Positions 36,771 through 45,112 are shown, numbered from the stretch's first letter. The stretch: 64,000 nt of DNA from JALYOC01 sp036675345 (GCA_036675345.1 JAKFFE010000044.1:13204-77203); one strand, 5' to 3'. The notes: generated by a model from the letters alone, not told the origin. Translations and numbers: made by a program.

Positions 36771-37433
36771 TCAGGGTCCGAGGCCGACCCAGACCTCGCC
36801 GTCCTCGTACTGCTCCTTCTTCCAGATCGGCGCGTCCTGCTTGAGCCGTTCGATCGCGTGGCGGCAGGCGGCAAACGCCGCGTCCCGGTGCGGGGCGGCG
36901 GCGGCGATCACCACCGCCAGCTCGCCGGGCAGCAGCGTCCCCACCCGGTGGACGATCGCCAGCTGGGATCCTGGCCACTGCTGCTGGGCCTCGGCGGCGA
37001 TCCGCTCGAAGGTCTGCTCGGCCATCGGGGCGTAGGCCTCGTACTCCAGCCGCTCCACCTTGCGGCCCCGGGTCAGGTTGCGGACGCTGCCGGTGAAGGT
37101 CACCACCCCGCCCATCCCGTCGGCGGCGACCGCGTCCACCACCTCGGAGAGCTGCAGCGGGCGGTCCACCACCCGGAACAGCCCGCCTCCGCCGCCGGCC
37201 ACCGGAGGGATCAAGGCCACCTCCGCGCCGTCGGGGATCACGCTGTCCGGGGCCACGAACTCCTGGTTCACCGCCACCCGCAGGTGGGGCAGCAGCGGTC
37301 CCAGCGGAGGGTGCCGCTGGGCCAGCTGCGCGGTCAGCGCGCGCACGGTCAGCCCGGAGGCGACCTCCAGCGGCTCCTCCTCCCGCCCGGCCCGCTCGCG
37401 CGCGGCGGCGAAGTACAGGACGGTCAGCCGCAT
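36771..37433 (-). CDS. Fused molybdopterin synthase MoaD-MoaE
   Basis: 220 residues. Residues 1-81 are a complete MoaD ubiquitin-like domain ending PPVAGG; residues 86-220 are MoaE with FTGSVRN, YEAYAPMAE and RLKQDAPIWKKEQYEDG, in which K198 and K205/K206 match the catalytic lysines. Molybdopterin synthase adds two sulfurs to cPMP using a thiocarboxylate on the terminal Gly of MoaD. Here that Gly (G81) is followed by GGG and MoaE, so the chain must be cut before it can be charged, as known for MoaX of Mycobacterium tuberculosis. The E1 at 14625 is a likely activator. It begins four bases after the outer-membrane gene. Confidence 0.9.
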   Translation of the reverse strand: MRLTVLYFAAARERAGREEEPLEVASGLTVRALTAQLAQRHPPLGPLLPHLRVAVNQEFVAPDSVIPDGAEVALIPPVAGGGGGLFRVVDRPLQLSEVVDAVAADGMGGVVTFTGSVRNLTRGRKVERLEYEAYAPMAEQTFERIAAEAQQQWPGSQLAIVHRVGTLLPGELAVVIAAAAPHRDAAFAACRHAIERLKQDAPIWKKEQYEDGEVWVGLGP

Positions 37434-37437
37434 GGAC

Positions 37438-38199
37438 CTAGAACTCCAGCGCCAGCCCGAACATCCAGTGCCGGGTGGAGAGGTTCAGCCCGTCCCGCCC
37501 GAAGTTGTTCACGTCGGCGTAGGTGAACTCGGCGAACAGGTAGCTGTGGTTCACGCCCAGATCGGAGTCGAAGTCGCGCGCCAGCCGCGGCTCCAGGAAG
37601 TCCATCAGGAAGCTGATCCCCAGGGTGCCGGCGTACCCGAACCGGGTGCCGATCGCCTTCTGTTCTCCCACCTGCTCCAGCTCTCCGCCCTTGCTGACCC
37701 ACCACGGGGTGGCGGCCAGCCCGGCCTTGGCGTAGGGCACGAAGGGGATGTTGAACTTCAGCGCCGCCCAGTCGAACCGGTAGACCGCGTGCAGCCGCAG
37801 GGGCAGCACCATCAGTCCGGTGGCCTCGGCCGCGTCGCCGGTGATGTTGCCCGACCCGTCGATCACCTGGGCCCGGCCGTACTTCTCCGCGTAGCCCACC
37901 GAGAACCCGACTCCGGCGGTGCCGATGCCCTGGTAGAAGTAGCGTTCCATCTCCAGCTCCAGCAGCAGCATCCCGGAGGAGCCAAAGGCGTCCTCATAGG
38001 GATCACCGCTGAGGCCGTCCTCCTCTCCGATCAGCGGCCGGATGCTGCCCAGCTTGATCTCCAGCATCTGGTTCTTGGGGGACTCCATCCGGGTGGTCGC
38101 GCCGACCACCGTGGAGCCCTGGGCCAGCACCGGAGTGGAGGTCAGGCCCAGCACCAGCCCGCCCACCACCGCCCAGCCATTGCGCCGCGACTTCTTCAC
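37438..38199 (-). CDS. MXAN_2562-family outer-membrane beta-barrel protein
   Basis: 253 residues from a GTG at 38199 whose first bases overlap the TGA of the upstream gene (GTGA). The ribosome site AGGAGG lies inside the upstream gene's Arg tail codons. Signal peptide to VLAQ, then a small barrel with the family-type opening LEIKLGSIRPLIGEEDGLSG (~42-60), alternating aromatic strands and final LALEF. Named by similarity to the MXAN_2562 family known from myxobacteria; function unknown. Pairing with the MYXO-CTERM protein upstream is the same as in that family. Confidence 0.82.
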   Translation of the reverse strand: MKKSRRNGWAVVGGLVLGLTSTPVLAQGSTVVGATTRMESPKNQMLEIKLGSIRPLIGEEDGLSGDPYEDAFGSSGMLLLELEMERYFYQGIGTAGVGFSVGYAEKYGRAQVIDGSGNITGDAAEATGLMVLPLRLHAVYRFDWAALKFNIPFVPYAKAGLAATPWWVSKGGELEQVGEQKAIGTRFGYAGTLGISFLMDFLEPRLARDFDSDLGVNHSYLFAEFTYADVNNFGRDGLNLSTRHWMFGLALEF

Positions 38200-39089
38200 C
38201 GCCGCCTCCTGAAGCAAGACGCGCCGAGCACCACCAGCATCAGCGCAGAGATCATCGAACCGCCGCCCACCGCCGAACAGCCACCCTCTTCGGCGCCGCC
38301 CAGCCGGCGGTAGTTGCCAAAGAACCCCTCGCTGGCCTGGGGAGTCCCGCTCAGCTCCGCGGAGACCTCGCTGCGGTTGGACACCAGATCCTCAGCGAAG
38401 GCCTTCACCGAGTACGAGGTGCCGTTGACCAGCCCCTCGATCCTCCCGCTGCCCGCCTCGGCGGAGAAGGTGGTGGCCTGGGCGTAGGACTCCTCCGGAG
38501 CAGAGGTCTCCTTGATGAACAGGAGCACGGTCACCGCGTCGGTCCCGGTGGTCACCCGGGCCTGCAGCGCGCCGTCCAGCGGGACCACCGCGTCCAGCAC
38601 CGGGGTCGCCGGAGCCTTGGCGTCGTAGATCAGCTTGGGGAGGGAGGAGTTGGCCACCTTGGTGTTGCAGGTGGCGGGGAACCCGCCGTTCACGTCGAAG
38701 CGCCCACAACCGATGAAGGTCTGCTGGAAGCCCAGCGCGCCGCAACCGGAGCCGGCGTCCGCGCCTCCGGAGATCCCGGTCAGGTTGGAGAGCGGGAACC
38801 TCCTGCTGCCGGAGCCGGAGGAGATCTCGGCAGCGGTGAACCCGTCCAGGATCAGATCGCCGCTCTGGGCTTCGTCTCCGCAGGCAGTCCGGGAGGTGAC
38901 CCACAGGGAAAGACCGGTGCAGGGGGAGACACCCGCGACGTTGGCGGTCCAGTTCAGGGGGATGGTGGCGTCGCACTGGGTCGGTCCAACCACCAGCTCC
39001 GCCTCCTCCTGGAATTCGACCGTCAGGGTTCCGGTCTGCGCGAACGCAGCGGAAGAGATCACCAACAAGAGCAGGGGACCAAGACGCAT
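38196..39089 (-). CDS. MXAN_2561-family MYXO-CTERM-anchored protein
   Basis: 297 residues from the ATG at 39089 (MRLGPLLLLV), with signal peptide to AFAQ. The body contains a Cys-rich region with four pairs (~60-140) and a fibronectin-like repeat (VPLDGALQARVTTGTDAVTV...FSAEAGSGRIEGLVNGTSYSV read in parts, ~165-250). The C-terminus is GCSAVGGGSMISALMLVV + RRRR, a MYXO-CTERM sorting tail handled by the myxosortase system. It overlaps the start of the outer-membrane barrel gene, with which it probably forms a surface complex. Confidence 0.82.
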   Translation of the reverse strand: MRLGPLLLLVISSAAFAQTGTLTVEFQEEAELVVGPTQCDATIPLNWTANVAGVSPCTGLSLWVTSRTACGDEAQSGDLILDGFTAAEISSGSGSRRFPLSNLTGISGGADAGSGCGALGFQQTFIGCGRFDVNGGFPATCNTKVANSSLPKLIYDAKAPATPVLDAVVPLDGALQARVTTGTDAVTVLLFIKETSAPEESYAQATTFSAEAGSGRIEGLVNGTSYSVKAFAEDLVSNRSEVSAELSGTPQASEGFFGNYRRLGGAEEGGCSAVGGGSMISALMLVVLGASCFRRRR

Positions 39090-39212
39090 GGGGCGGGAAG
39101 TTAGCAAGCGACGGGCCACGGTCGTGAGGCTGCAACCCCAACAGTTCCAGCGGGTTGCAGACGGGCAACGGGAGCCCCGACCGGTCCGGAGGGGATCCGG
39201 TTTGCCAAAGTG

Positions 39213-40457
39213 TCAGTTCTTCGGGCCGCCATGGTCGTCCTCGTCCGACTCCGGGGCCTCCAGGTCCTCCTCGTCGTCGTCCTCCGCCTCCGGGTCCGCC
39301 TCGTCCTCCTCGTCGTCCTCCGACGGGGGGGCGGCCTCCTCGGCCGGGGCGGCGGGCGCCGACTCCTCGCCCTCCGAGGTGTCGTCCAGATCGTCGGTGT
39401 CGTCGTCCTCGTCTTCGTCCTGTTCGTCCGGATCGCCCAGCTCGGTGCCCAGCAGCACCTCCGCCGCCTCGAGGGCGTTGAGGGCGGCGCCGCGGCCGGC
39501 GTTGTCGATCACCGCGTACATCCGGATCCAGTCCGGGGCCTCGGGGACCGAGCGGATCCGTCCCACGTGCACCGAGTCGTCGGCGGTGACAGTCATCGTC
39601 AGCGGGTAGATCTTCTGGGTGGGATCATCCAGCAGCTTCAGTGCCTCCACCCCGCGCAAGGCATCCCGCACCGCCTCGGCGCTGACCGCGCTGCGCAGCC
39701 GCACCGCCAACGACAGCGCGTGGCCGTAGAAGATCGGGACCTGGATCGCGGTCAGCGACACCGCCACCCCGCGGCTGCCCTCGCCCCACAGCTGGCGGGT
39801 GTCGTCGATTGCCCACAGCTCCTCCTCCGTCCAGCCCTTCTCGGTCATCGTCCCCACCTGGGGGATGAGGTTGAAGCCCACCCGGTAGGGGAAGAAGGAG
39901 GGATCCGGATCGCGTCCGGAGAGCAGGGAGGTGGTCTGCTTCTCCAGCTCCCCCACCCCGCGCTCGCCGGAGGCGGAGACGCACATCAGGGCCGTCCCCT
40001 CCACCTGGAGGATCCCAAAGCGCTGCCGCAGCGGCTCCAGGGACAGCACCAGCGCGGTGGAAAGCGCGGAGGGGATGCGGACGATCCGCCCTCGCTGGGG
40101 GGTGAAGCTCTGGCCCTTGAACAGCGGGAAGGCCAGGGGGACGTCGCGGTTGCCGCGGAAGGCGGAGGAGGCGTCCACCACCCACGCGCCCGCCGCCTGC
40201 GCCGCCGGAGCCAGCTTCTCCGAGACCTCCGCCGGGGTGGCGAACAGCGCCACCGAGATCCCCCGGAAGCTCTCCGGGGTGGCCTTCTCGATCTCCAGCG
40301 ACTCCTCCCCGTACTCCACCTCCGAACCCTCGCTGCGTTCGGAGCCGAGGATCGTCAGCTGGTCGGCGGGGAACCCGCGCTCCAGCAAGGCGGAGAGGAT
40401 CTCCTTGCCCACCACGCCGCCACCACCCACCACTGCCACCTGGAGCTTGTTGTCCAT
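39213..40457 (-). CDS. Aspartate-semialdehyde dehydrogenase paralogue lacking the catalytic Cys, with acidic tail
   Basis: 414 residues from the ATG at 40457, AGGAGG seven bases upstream inside tsaB. The fold is ASADH: GGGGVVGKEIL (~11-21), VVDASSAFR (~93-101), NLIPQVG, VPIFYGHALSLAVRLR (substrate-site His retained) and RGAALNALEAAEVLL. Where true enzymes have the nucleophile in PNCST, this has PSALST, with Leu at position 132. Residues 341-414 are an acidic tail, mostly Asp and Glu. It is therefore probably not a working dehydrogenase but a USG-1-like paralogue with a structural or regulatory role. It is the last gene of the uppS operon. Confidence 0.85.
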   Translation of the reverse strand: MDNKLQVAVVGGGGVVGKEILSALLERGFPADQLTILGSERSEGSEVEYGEESLEIEKATPESFRGISVALFATPAEVSEKLAPAAQAAGAWVVDASSAFRGNRDVPLAFPLFKGQSFTPQRGRIVRIPSALSTALVLSLEPLRQRFGILQVEGTALMCVSASGERGVGELEKQTTSLLSGRDPDPSFFPYRVGFNLIPQVGTMTEKGWTEEELWAIDDTRQLWGEGSRGVAVSLTAIQVPIFYGHALSLAVRLRSAVSAEAVRDALRGVEALKLLDDPTQKIYPLTMTVTADDSVHVGRIRSVPEAPDWIRMYAVIDNAGRGAALNALEAAEVLLGTELGDPDEQDEDEDDDTDDLDDTSEGEESAPAAPAEEAAPPSEDDEEDEADPEAEDDDEEDLEAPESDEDDHGGPKN

Positions 40458-40459
40458 GG

Positions 40460-41191
40460 TCAATCCTCCTTGAGCCGCGCGGTCGGGGTTGGCCCCGGGA
40501 GCGGCGGAAACTTCGGGTTGCGTTCGGGCTCGGAGGCGCGGACGTACATCGGCTCGAGCGAAAAGAGTGCGGCCAGCTCCTGGGTGGCGGGGAACTGCGC
40601 CAGCCGGGCCACGTTCAGCGCCTGCGGCCAGGGCGCGGTGTCCAAGATCCGCTCCGGGGGAACTCCGGCGGCCTCGAAGGCGGCCCGGTACTGGGTCACC
40701 GCCGGACCGAGGATCACCGCGCCCTCGGCCAGGGCGCGGGAGGCCAGCTCCGCGGGAGACATCGCGTCCTCCGGGGCCAGCCGCTCCACCGCCAGGCCGG
40801 TGCGGCGGAACACTCCCAGGTACAGGTCGTTGGTCCGGGCCACCGCGGTGAGGAACAGCGGCACCCCTTCCGGACCGTCCAGGGCCAGCGCGGCCAGGGA
40901 GGGGACTCCCACCAGCTTGATCCCCGCCGCGTAGGCCAGCCCCTTCACCGAGGCCATCCCGATCCGCAGCCCGGTGAACGATCCCGGCCCCAGCCCGAGG
41001 GCGATCCCCTCCAGCTGCTCCGGGCGCAGCCGGTGGCGGTCCAGCAGCTCGCCGATCGCCGAGGGCAGCATCTCGGTCTGCTTGGTGGGCGGGCCGACGG
41101 TGACTGTCTCCACCGCACGGGCGTCAACGCCATGCCCCTCCACCAGGGCCAGGGAGAGGGTCAGGGTGGAGGTGTCCAAGGAGAGGTACAT
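40460..41191 (-). CDS. tsaB: tRNA t6A biosynthesis protein TsaB
   Basis: 243 residues of the ASKHA-fold TsaB/YeaZ family, the scaffold partner of TsaD in making N6-threonylcarbamoyladenosine in tRNA. Marks: LSLDTST (3-9), TKQTEMLPSAIGELL (~35-50), GLGPGSFTGLRIGMASVKGLA (~66-86, in parts GPGSFTGLR). The C-terminal half is shorter and Pro-rich, as usual for TsaB. It is followed two bases after its stop by the ASADH-like gene and preceded by rlpA at 16 bp. TsaD and TsaE are not in the window. Confidence 0.92.
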   Translation of the reverse strand: MYLSLDTSTLTLSLALVEGHGVDARAVETVTVGPPTKQTEMLPSAIGELLDRHRLRPEQLEGIALGLGPGSFTGLRIGMASVKGLAYAAGIKLVGVPSLAALALDGPEGVPLFLTAVARTNDLYLGVFRRTGLAVERLAPEDAMSPAELASRALAEGAVILGPAVTQYRAAFEAAGVPPERILDTAPWPQALNVARLAQFPATQELAALFSLEPMYVRASEPERNPKFPPLPGPTPTARLKED

Positions 41192-41206
41192 GGTGCGCCA
41201 GACCTC

Positions 41207-41611
41207 TTAGCGCGCCTTGTCACACCGCCAAAGCCGCGCGCGCACCACCCCTGCATCCACCATCCCCAGCACCCGGGCCGCTCCCAGGGAGAGGTCCAGG
41301 ATCCGGCCCTTGACGTAGGGGCCCCGATCATTGACCCGAACCTTCACCCGGCGGCCGTTCTCGGTGTTCTCCACCACCAGACAGCTGCCGAACTTGAGGC
41401 GGGGGTGGGCGGCGGTCATCGCGTCCGGATTGAACTTCTCCCCGCTGGCGGTCAGCTTTCCGCGGAACCACTCCCCGTAGAAGGAGATCTTCCCCACCGC
41501 CAGGGCGCCCCCGGTGGCGCGCTCCTCCTCCCGGGTGTCGGTGGGGGCGCGGACACAGCCCGCCCCCAGGATCAGGGCGGCGGTCAGCAACGCGGGCGCC
41601 AGACGGTTCAA
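41207..41611 (-). CDS. RlpA-like septal ring lipoprotein (double-psi beta-barrel)
   Basis: 134 residues from a TTG at 41611 with AGAGG seven bases upstream, reaching into the rseP stop region. Lipoprotein signal with lipobox LGAGC (~15-19), then a double-psi barrel with FYGEWFRGKLTASGE (~45-59), MTAAHPRLKFGS, VRVNDRGPYVKGRILDLS (Asp of NDRGP, a catalytic residue in RlpA transglycosylases) and GAARVLG. RlpA cuts naked glycan strands at the septum. No SPOR domain, so targeting would differ from E. coli RlpA. Part of the uppS-cdsA-rseP operon. Confidence 0.88.
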   Translation of the reverse strand: MNRLAPALLTAALILGAGCVRAPTDTREEERATGGALAVGKISFYGEWFRGKLTASGEKFNPDAMTAAHPRLKFGSCLVVENTENGRRVKVRVNDRGPYVKGRILDLSLGAARVLGMVDAGVVRARLWRCDKAR

Positions 41612-41621
41612 GGGCGGGCCT

Positions 41622-43250
41622 CTAGCGGGTGAGATCGTTCTTGAACACCAGCACCATCAGCAGGATCAACATGCACAGCCCCACCCAGTTGGCGATCTCC
41701 CGGGCCTTGACCGGGATCGGGCGGCGGCGGATTCCCTCCCAGATCGCCGCCACCAGGTGGAAGCCGTCCAGCATCGGGATCGGCAGCAGGTTCATCACCC
41801 CCAGGTTGATGGAGATGATCGCCATCGACTGCAGGAACATGTCGAAGCCCTGCTCGGCGCTCTTGGAGGCGATCTCGTAGAGCATGATCGGCCCGCCCAC
41901 GTTCTCGAACGGGATGTGCCCGGTGATCAGCCGCCCCAGCACCAGCACTGTCTTGCGGATGATGTCCGGGACGATCCGCACCGACTCCACCAGCGCGTCC
42001 TTGGCGCCCATGTGGAGGGTGACCCGCTCGGCGGAGAAGTCCTCCTCGGTGCCCAGCGGTCGGCCCGCCACCCCCAGCGCCGGGGTGCGGGTCACCTGGC
42101 CCAGCTCGTCCTTGTCCTCGATCGGCAGCTGCGCCACCTGGGCGGTGCGCTGCTCCAGGCCCGAGCGCCAGGTCAGCTGGAACGGCTTCTGCTCCAGCGC
42201 CTTGAGGGTGTAGCCCAGGGCCAGCATCGAGGGGATGGGCTTGCCGTCGGTCTCCAGCAGCCGGTCCCCGTGCCGGAGTCCGGCCTTCTCCGCCGAGCTG
42301 CCCGGGAGCACGTAGTACACGTAGAGGTCATGCCGCTCGGCGCCCAGCGCCGCGTAACCCTCCCCCGGCTGCCGGGGCAGGATCAGCCGCTCCAGTTGGG
42401 GCAAGGCGGCCATCGTTCCCGGCAGCTCCACCGGGTCTGCGCGCATCACCTCCACCGTCAGCGGGCCCTCCAGCGGCTGGACGATGGCGTTGAGCGCGCC
42501 TTCGTCCTTCACCGGCTGGCCGTTGATGGAGAGGATCCGGTCAAAGGTCCGCAGCCCGGCCGCGTGGGCCGGCGAGTCTTGCGGCACCCCCACCACCGGG
42601 GGACGGGCCGCCGGGCTGACCCCGATCGTGCCCCGGGTCAGCGACTCAATGGCGTTGCTCTCCACCGTGGTCACCGGCTGGAGCTGCACGGTGAAGGACT
42701 TCCCCTCCCGCTCGATGGTCAGGGTGGTGGCCTGCCCGTAGCGGGACTGGAGCGCGTCCTTGTACTGCTCGAAGGTCTCGGTCTTCTCCCCCTCCACCGC
42801 CAGGATCCGGTCTCCGGCCCTCAGGCCGGCCGCCGCCGCCGGCATCCCCGGCTCCACCCCGCCGATCCGGTTGGAGAGCGCCTCGTGGGCGCCAAAGAAC
42901 ACCGCGAAGTACACCAGCACCGGGAACAGCAGGCTGAAGGCCGGACCGGCGGCCACGATCAGCCCGCGCTTCCAGGGGGGCTGGGCCAGAAAGCCGCGGG
43001 AGGCCTCCTCCGGAGACAGCTCCTCGTCCGGCATGTCCCCGGCCATCTTCACGTAGCCGCCCAGGGGCAGCACCGCCAGCCGGTACTCGGTCTCACCCCG
43101 GGTGAAGCGCAGGAGGGCCGGACCAAAACCGATCGAGAAGCGGAGGACCTTCACCCGGCACGCCTTGGCGACCAGGAAGTGCCCCAGCTCGTGCACAGTC
43201 ACCAGGACGCCCAGCAGCAGGGCCGTGTACGCCAGATTCTGAAGTGGCAT
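41622..43250 (-). CDS. rseP: Site-2 intramembrane protease RseP with three PDZ domains
   Basis: 542 residues, compared with about 450 in E. coli. Zinc motif HELGH (20-24) in helix 1, VLPLGGYVKMAGD (~60-72), and the second metal motif NLLPIPMLDG (~495) near the C-terminus. Three PDZ-like modules sit between: GVEPGMPAAAAGLRAGD (~131), GVPQDSPAHAAGLRTFD (~221) and YVLPGSSAEKAGLRHGD (~313); two is usual. It cleaves anti-sigma factors in the membrane and clears signal peptides. Order uppS-cdsA-rseP is the common proteobacterial one but dxr is missing from between cdsA and rseP. Confidence 0.93.
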   Translation of the reverse strand: MPLQNLAYTALLLGVLVTVHELGHFLVAKACRVKVLRFSIGFGPALLRFTRGETEYRLAVLPLGGYVKMAGDMPDEELSPEEASRGFLAQPPWKRGLIVAAGPAFSLLFPVLVYFAVFFGAHEALSNRIGGVEPGMPAAAAGLRAGDRILAVEGEKTETFEQYKDALQSRYGQATTLTIEREGKSFTVQLQPVTTVESNAIESLTRGTIGVSPAARPPVVGVPQDSPAHAAGLRTFDRILSINGQPVKDEGALNAIVQPLEGPLTVEVMRADPVELPGTMAALPQLERLILPRQPGEGYAALGAERHDLYVYYVLPGSSAEKAGLRHGDRLLETDGKPIPSMLALGYTLKALEQKPFQLTWRSGLEQRTAQVAQLPIEDKDELGQVTRTPALGVAGRPLGTEEDFSAERVTLHMGAKDALVESVRIVPDIIRKTVLVLGRLITGHIPFENVGGPIMLYEIASKSAEQGFDMFLQSMAIISINLGVMNLLPIPMLDGFHLVAAIWEGIRRRPIPVKAREIANWVGLCMLILLMVLVFKNDLTR

Positions 43251-43298
43251 CAGGGGGCAACAGTAACCGCCGCCCCCCGACGCGACAACGCGTGAGCG

Positions 43299-44123
43299 CT
43301 ACACGAAGCCGCGAGCGAACTGCAGGTAGACGAAGACCAGGATCGCGTTGAACTGCAGGGCATCAATCCGGTCCAGCACCCCCCCGTGTCCGGGGAGGGT
43401 CTTTCCGGAGTCCTTCACCCCGTAGGCGCGCTTGAGCATCGACTCGCACAGGTCGCCCACCGGTCCCAGGATCCCGCTGCCGATGCCCAGGATCAGACAG
43501 TCCACCCAGGTCAGCTCGGTGAAGAACCAGTGGCCGATCACGAACAACCCCACCGTGGAGCCCAGCATCCCGCCGAAGAAGCCCTCCCAGGTCTTGTTGG
43601 GGCTCACCTCCACGTACAGCTTGTGCCGCCCCAGGGCCCGCCCGGCGAAGTAGGCGCAGGTGTCGTTCATCCAGGTGCAGAACATGGTGATGAAGGTCCA
43701 CCACCCGGCGCTGGGGCGCATGCTGATGAAGGCCAGGGCCATCATCCCCGAGGTGCCGTACACCATCCCGGTGACGTGGTGGGCGATGCGGGTGGGCGCT
43801 TCCTTGCTGGCGTCCTTGATCAGGTGCCAGGCGAAGAAGAAGACGAAGAAGGTGACGATCCACCAGAAGGCCAGATCGCCGGCGTGCTGGGGGATGGACA
43901 CCGGCAACAGCGGCATCGCCGCGGCGCCGATCACCCCCGCCCACCCGGGGAGGGACAGCTTCCCCATGGTGATGCTGTAGTACTCGTAGGCGGTGGCCCC
44001 GGCGGCGAAGGCGAACAGACACGCCACCGGATAGCCGCCCAGGTAGATGAGGTAGAGCAGGACCGGCAGAGCCAGCAGCGCCGTGACGATCCGTAGGACG
44101 AGGTTCTTGTTCTTGTCGTTCAC
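43299..44123 (-). CDS. cdsA: Phosphatidate cytidylyltransferase
   Basis: 274 residues, about eight membrane helices. It makes CDP-diacylglycerol from phosphatidate and CTP, the branch point of phospholipid synthesis. The family signature near the C-terminus is complete: SPNKTWEGFFGG (~170), then GPVGDLCESMLKRAYGVKDSG (in parts GDLCESMLKR and KDSGKTLPGHGGVLDRID, ~225-255). Its ATG overlaps the uppS stop (ATGA), so translation is coupled. Confidence 0.95.
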   Translation of the reverse strand: MNDKNKNLVLRIVTALLALPVLLYLIYLGGYPVACLFAFAAGATAYEYYSITMGKLSLPGWAGVIGAAAMPLLPVSIPQHAGDLAFWWIVTFFVFFFAWHLIKDASKEAPTRIAHHVTGMVYGTSGMMALAFISMRPSAGWWTFITMFCTWMNDTCAYFAGRALGRHKLYVEVSPNKTWEGFFGGMLGSTVGLFVIGHWFFTELTWVDCLILGIGSGILGPVGDLCESMLKRAYGVKDSGKTLPGHGGVLDRIDALQFNAILVFVYLQFARGFV

Positions 44124-44926
44124 GTGGACGCCGGGGGGGCCGGTGGAGACTGCTTGAGCTGCGCGGAGGTGAGGCCGAAGCGGCGCTCACGCTGCTGGTA
44201 TTCGAAGAGGCAGTCCAGAAACTGGTGCTCCCGGAACTCGGGCCACAGCACTTCAGTGAACGCCAGCTCCGAGTAGGCCGCCTGCCAGAGCAGGAAGTTG
44301 GAGATCCGGTGCTCACCGCTGGTGCGGATCACCAGATCCAGCGGGGGCAGGTCGCGGGTCCACAGGTGGCGTTCCAGATCCGCCTCCTTCAGGCCCCCGC
44401 GGGGCAGGCCCTCTTGAGCCAACCGTTCGGCCAGCTTCGCCGCCGCCTGGAGGATCTCCTCCCGGCCGCCATAGGAGAGCGCCAAAGACAGCACCATTCC
44501 GGTGTTCCGGGACGAGTCCTCCCGCAGCCGCTCCAGTGGATCGCGCACGTAGCGGGGCAGCCGGTCCAGGTCGCCAATCGCGGTCAGGCGGATCTGGTTG
44601 TCCAGGATCTCCGCCCGCTCCTTCTCCAGGTAGTCGCGCAGCAGCTCCATCAGGCCGGCCACCTCGTCGGCGGGGCGGGCCCAGTTCTGTGAGGAGAAGG
44701 CGTACAGGGTCAACGCCTGGATGCCGACCCGGCGAGCACAGCGGGTGACCTCCCGGACGCTGTTGGACCCTTCGCGGTGACCTTCAATCCGGGCAAGCCC
44801 CCGGGACTCCGCCCAGCGGCCGTTGCCGTCCATGATCACGCCGACGTGGCGTGGGAGCGGGCGCTGTCTGACCAGGGTCTCGCGCTCTTGCAGCGACGCG
44901 GCAAAATCCATGAGGGCGCGGACCAT
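44120..44926 (-). CDS. uppS: Undecaprenyl diphosphate synthase
   Basis: 268 residues; the ATG at 44911 (MDFAASL) is an alternative start and neither has a clear ribosome site. Makes the C55 lipid carrier for peptidoglycan by cis-condensation of IPP. Motifs: HVGVIMDGNGRWAESRGL (Asp of MDGNGRW ~33), GHREG, LTLYAFSSQNWARP (~73), YGGREEI and RTSGEHRISNFLLWQAAYSE (read as RTSGEHRISNFLLWQ, ~198). First gene of the minus-strand envelope operon. The upstream divergent spacer holds a 16-bp palindrome. Confidence 0.95.
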   Translation of the reverse strand: MVRALMDFAASLQERETLVRQRPLPRHVGVIMDGNGRWAESRGLARIEGHREGSNSVREVTRCARRVGIQALTLYAFSSQNWARPADEVAGLMELLRDYLEKERAEILDNQIRLTAIGDLDRLPRYVRDPLERLREDSSRNTGMVLSLALSYGGREEILQAAAKLAERLAQEGLPRGGLKEADLERHLWTRDLPPLDLVIRTSGEHRISNFLLWQAAYSELAFTEVLWPEFREHQFLDCLFEYQQRERRFGLTSAQLKQSPPAPPAST

Positions 44927-44984
44927 ACATCACGCCATCGTCAGCGGGGGACCGCGTTTTGGCGGGTGGACCCTGACCCCGCGT

Positions 44985-45000
44985 CTTTCAGATCTGAAAG
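44985..45000. promoter_or_regulatory. Perfect 16-bp palindrome, possible operator
   Basis: CTTTCAGATCTGAAAG is a perfect inverted repeat in the 186-bp spacer between divergent uppS and the Ser/Thr kinase gene, and is AT-rich against its surroundings. It has the size of a dimeric repressor site. It lies ~60 bp from uppS and ~75 bp upstream of the kinase -35. No T-run, so not a terminator. Confidence 0.5.
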
Positions 45001-45071
45001 GTCATCGACCGCCTGAACCGTTGCTTCACCGAGCGATGAGGCAGGGACCCCGCGCTCCGGCGGCGAGGGGT

Positions 45072-45101
45072 TTGACCGGTTACAAAATCAGTCCCTAGGA
45101 T
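45072..45101 (+). promoter_or_regulatory. Sigma-70-like promoter of the Ser/Thr kinase gene
   Basis: TTGACC (45072-45077) and TAGGAT (45096-45101) are 18 bp apart. Transcription would begin about four to six bases before the ATG at 45113, so the message would be leaderless or nearly so; there is no ribosome site before that ATG. Confidence 0.55.
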
Positions 45102-45112
45102 TCGCCACCCCC

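Noticed and set aside
39213..40457. Calling this gene asd
   Set aside because: The catalytic Cys is missing at PSALST, so a working aspartate-semialdehyde dehydrogenase is unlikely.
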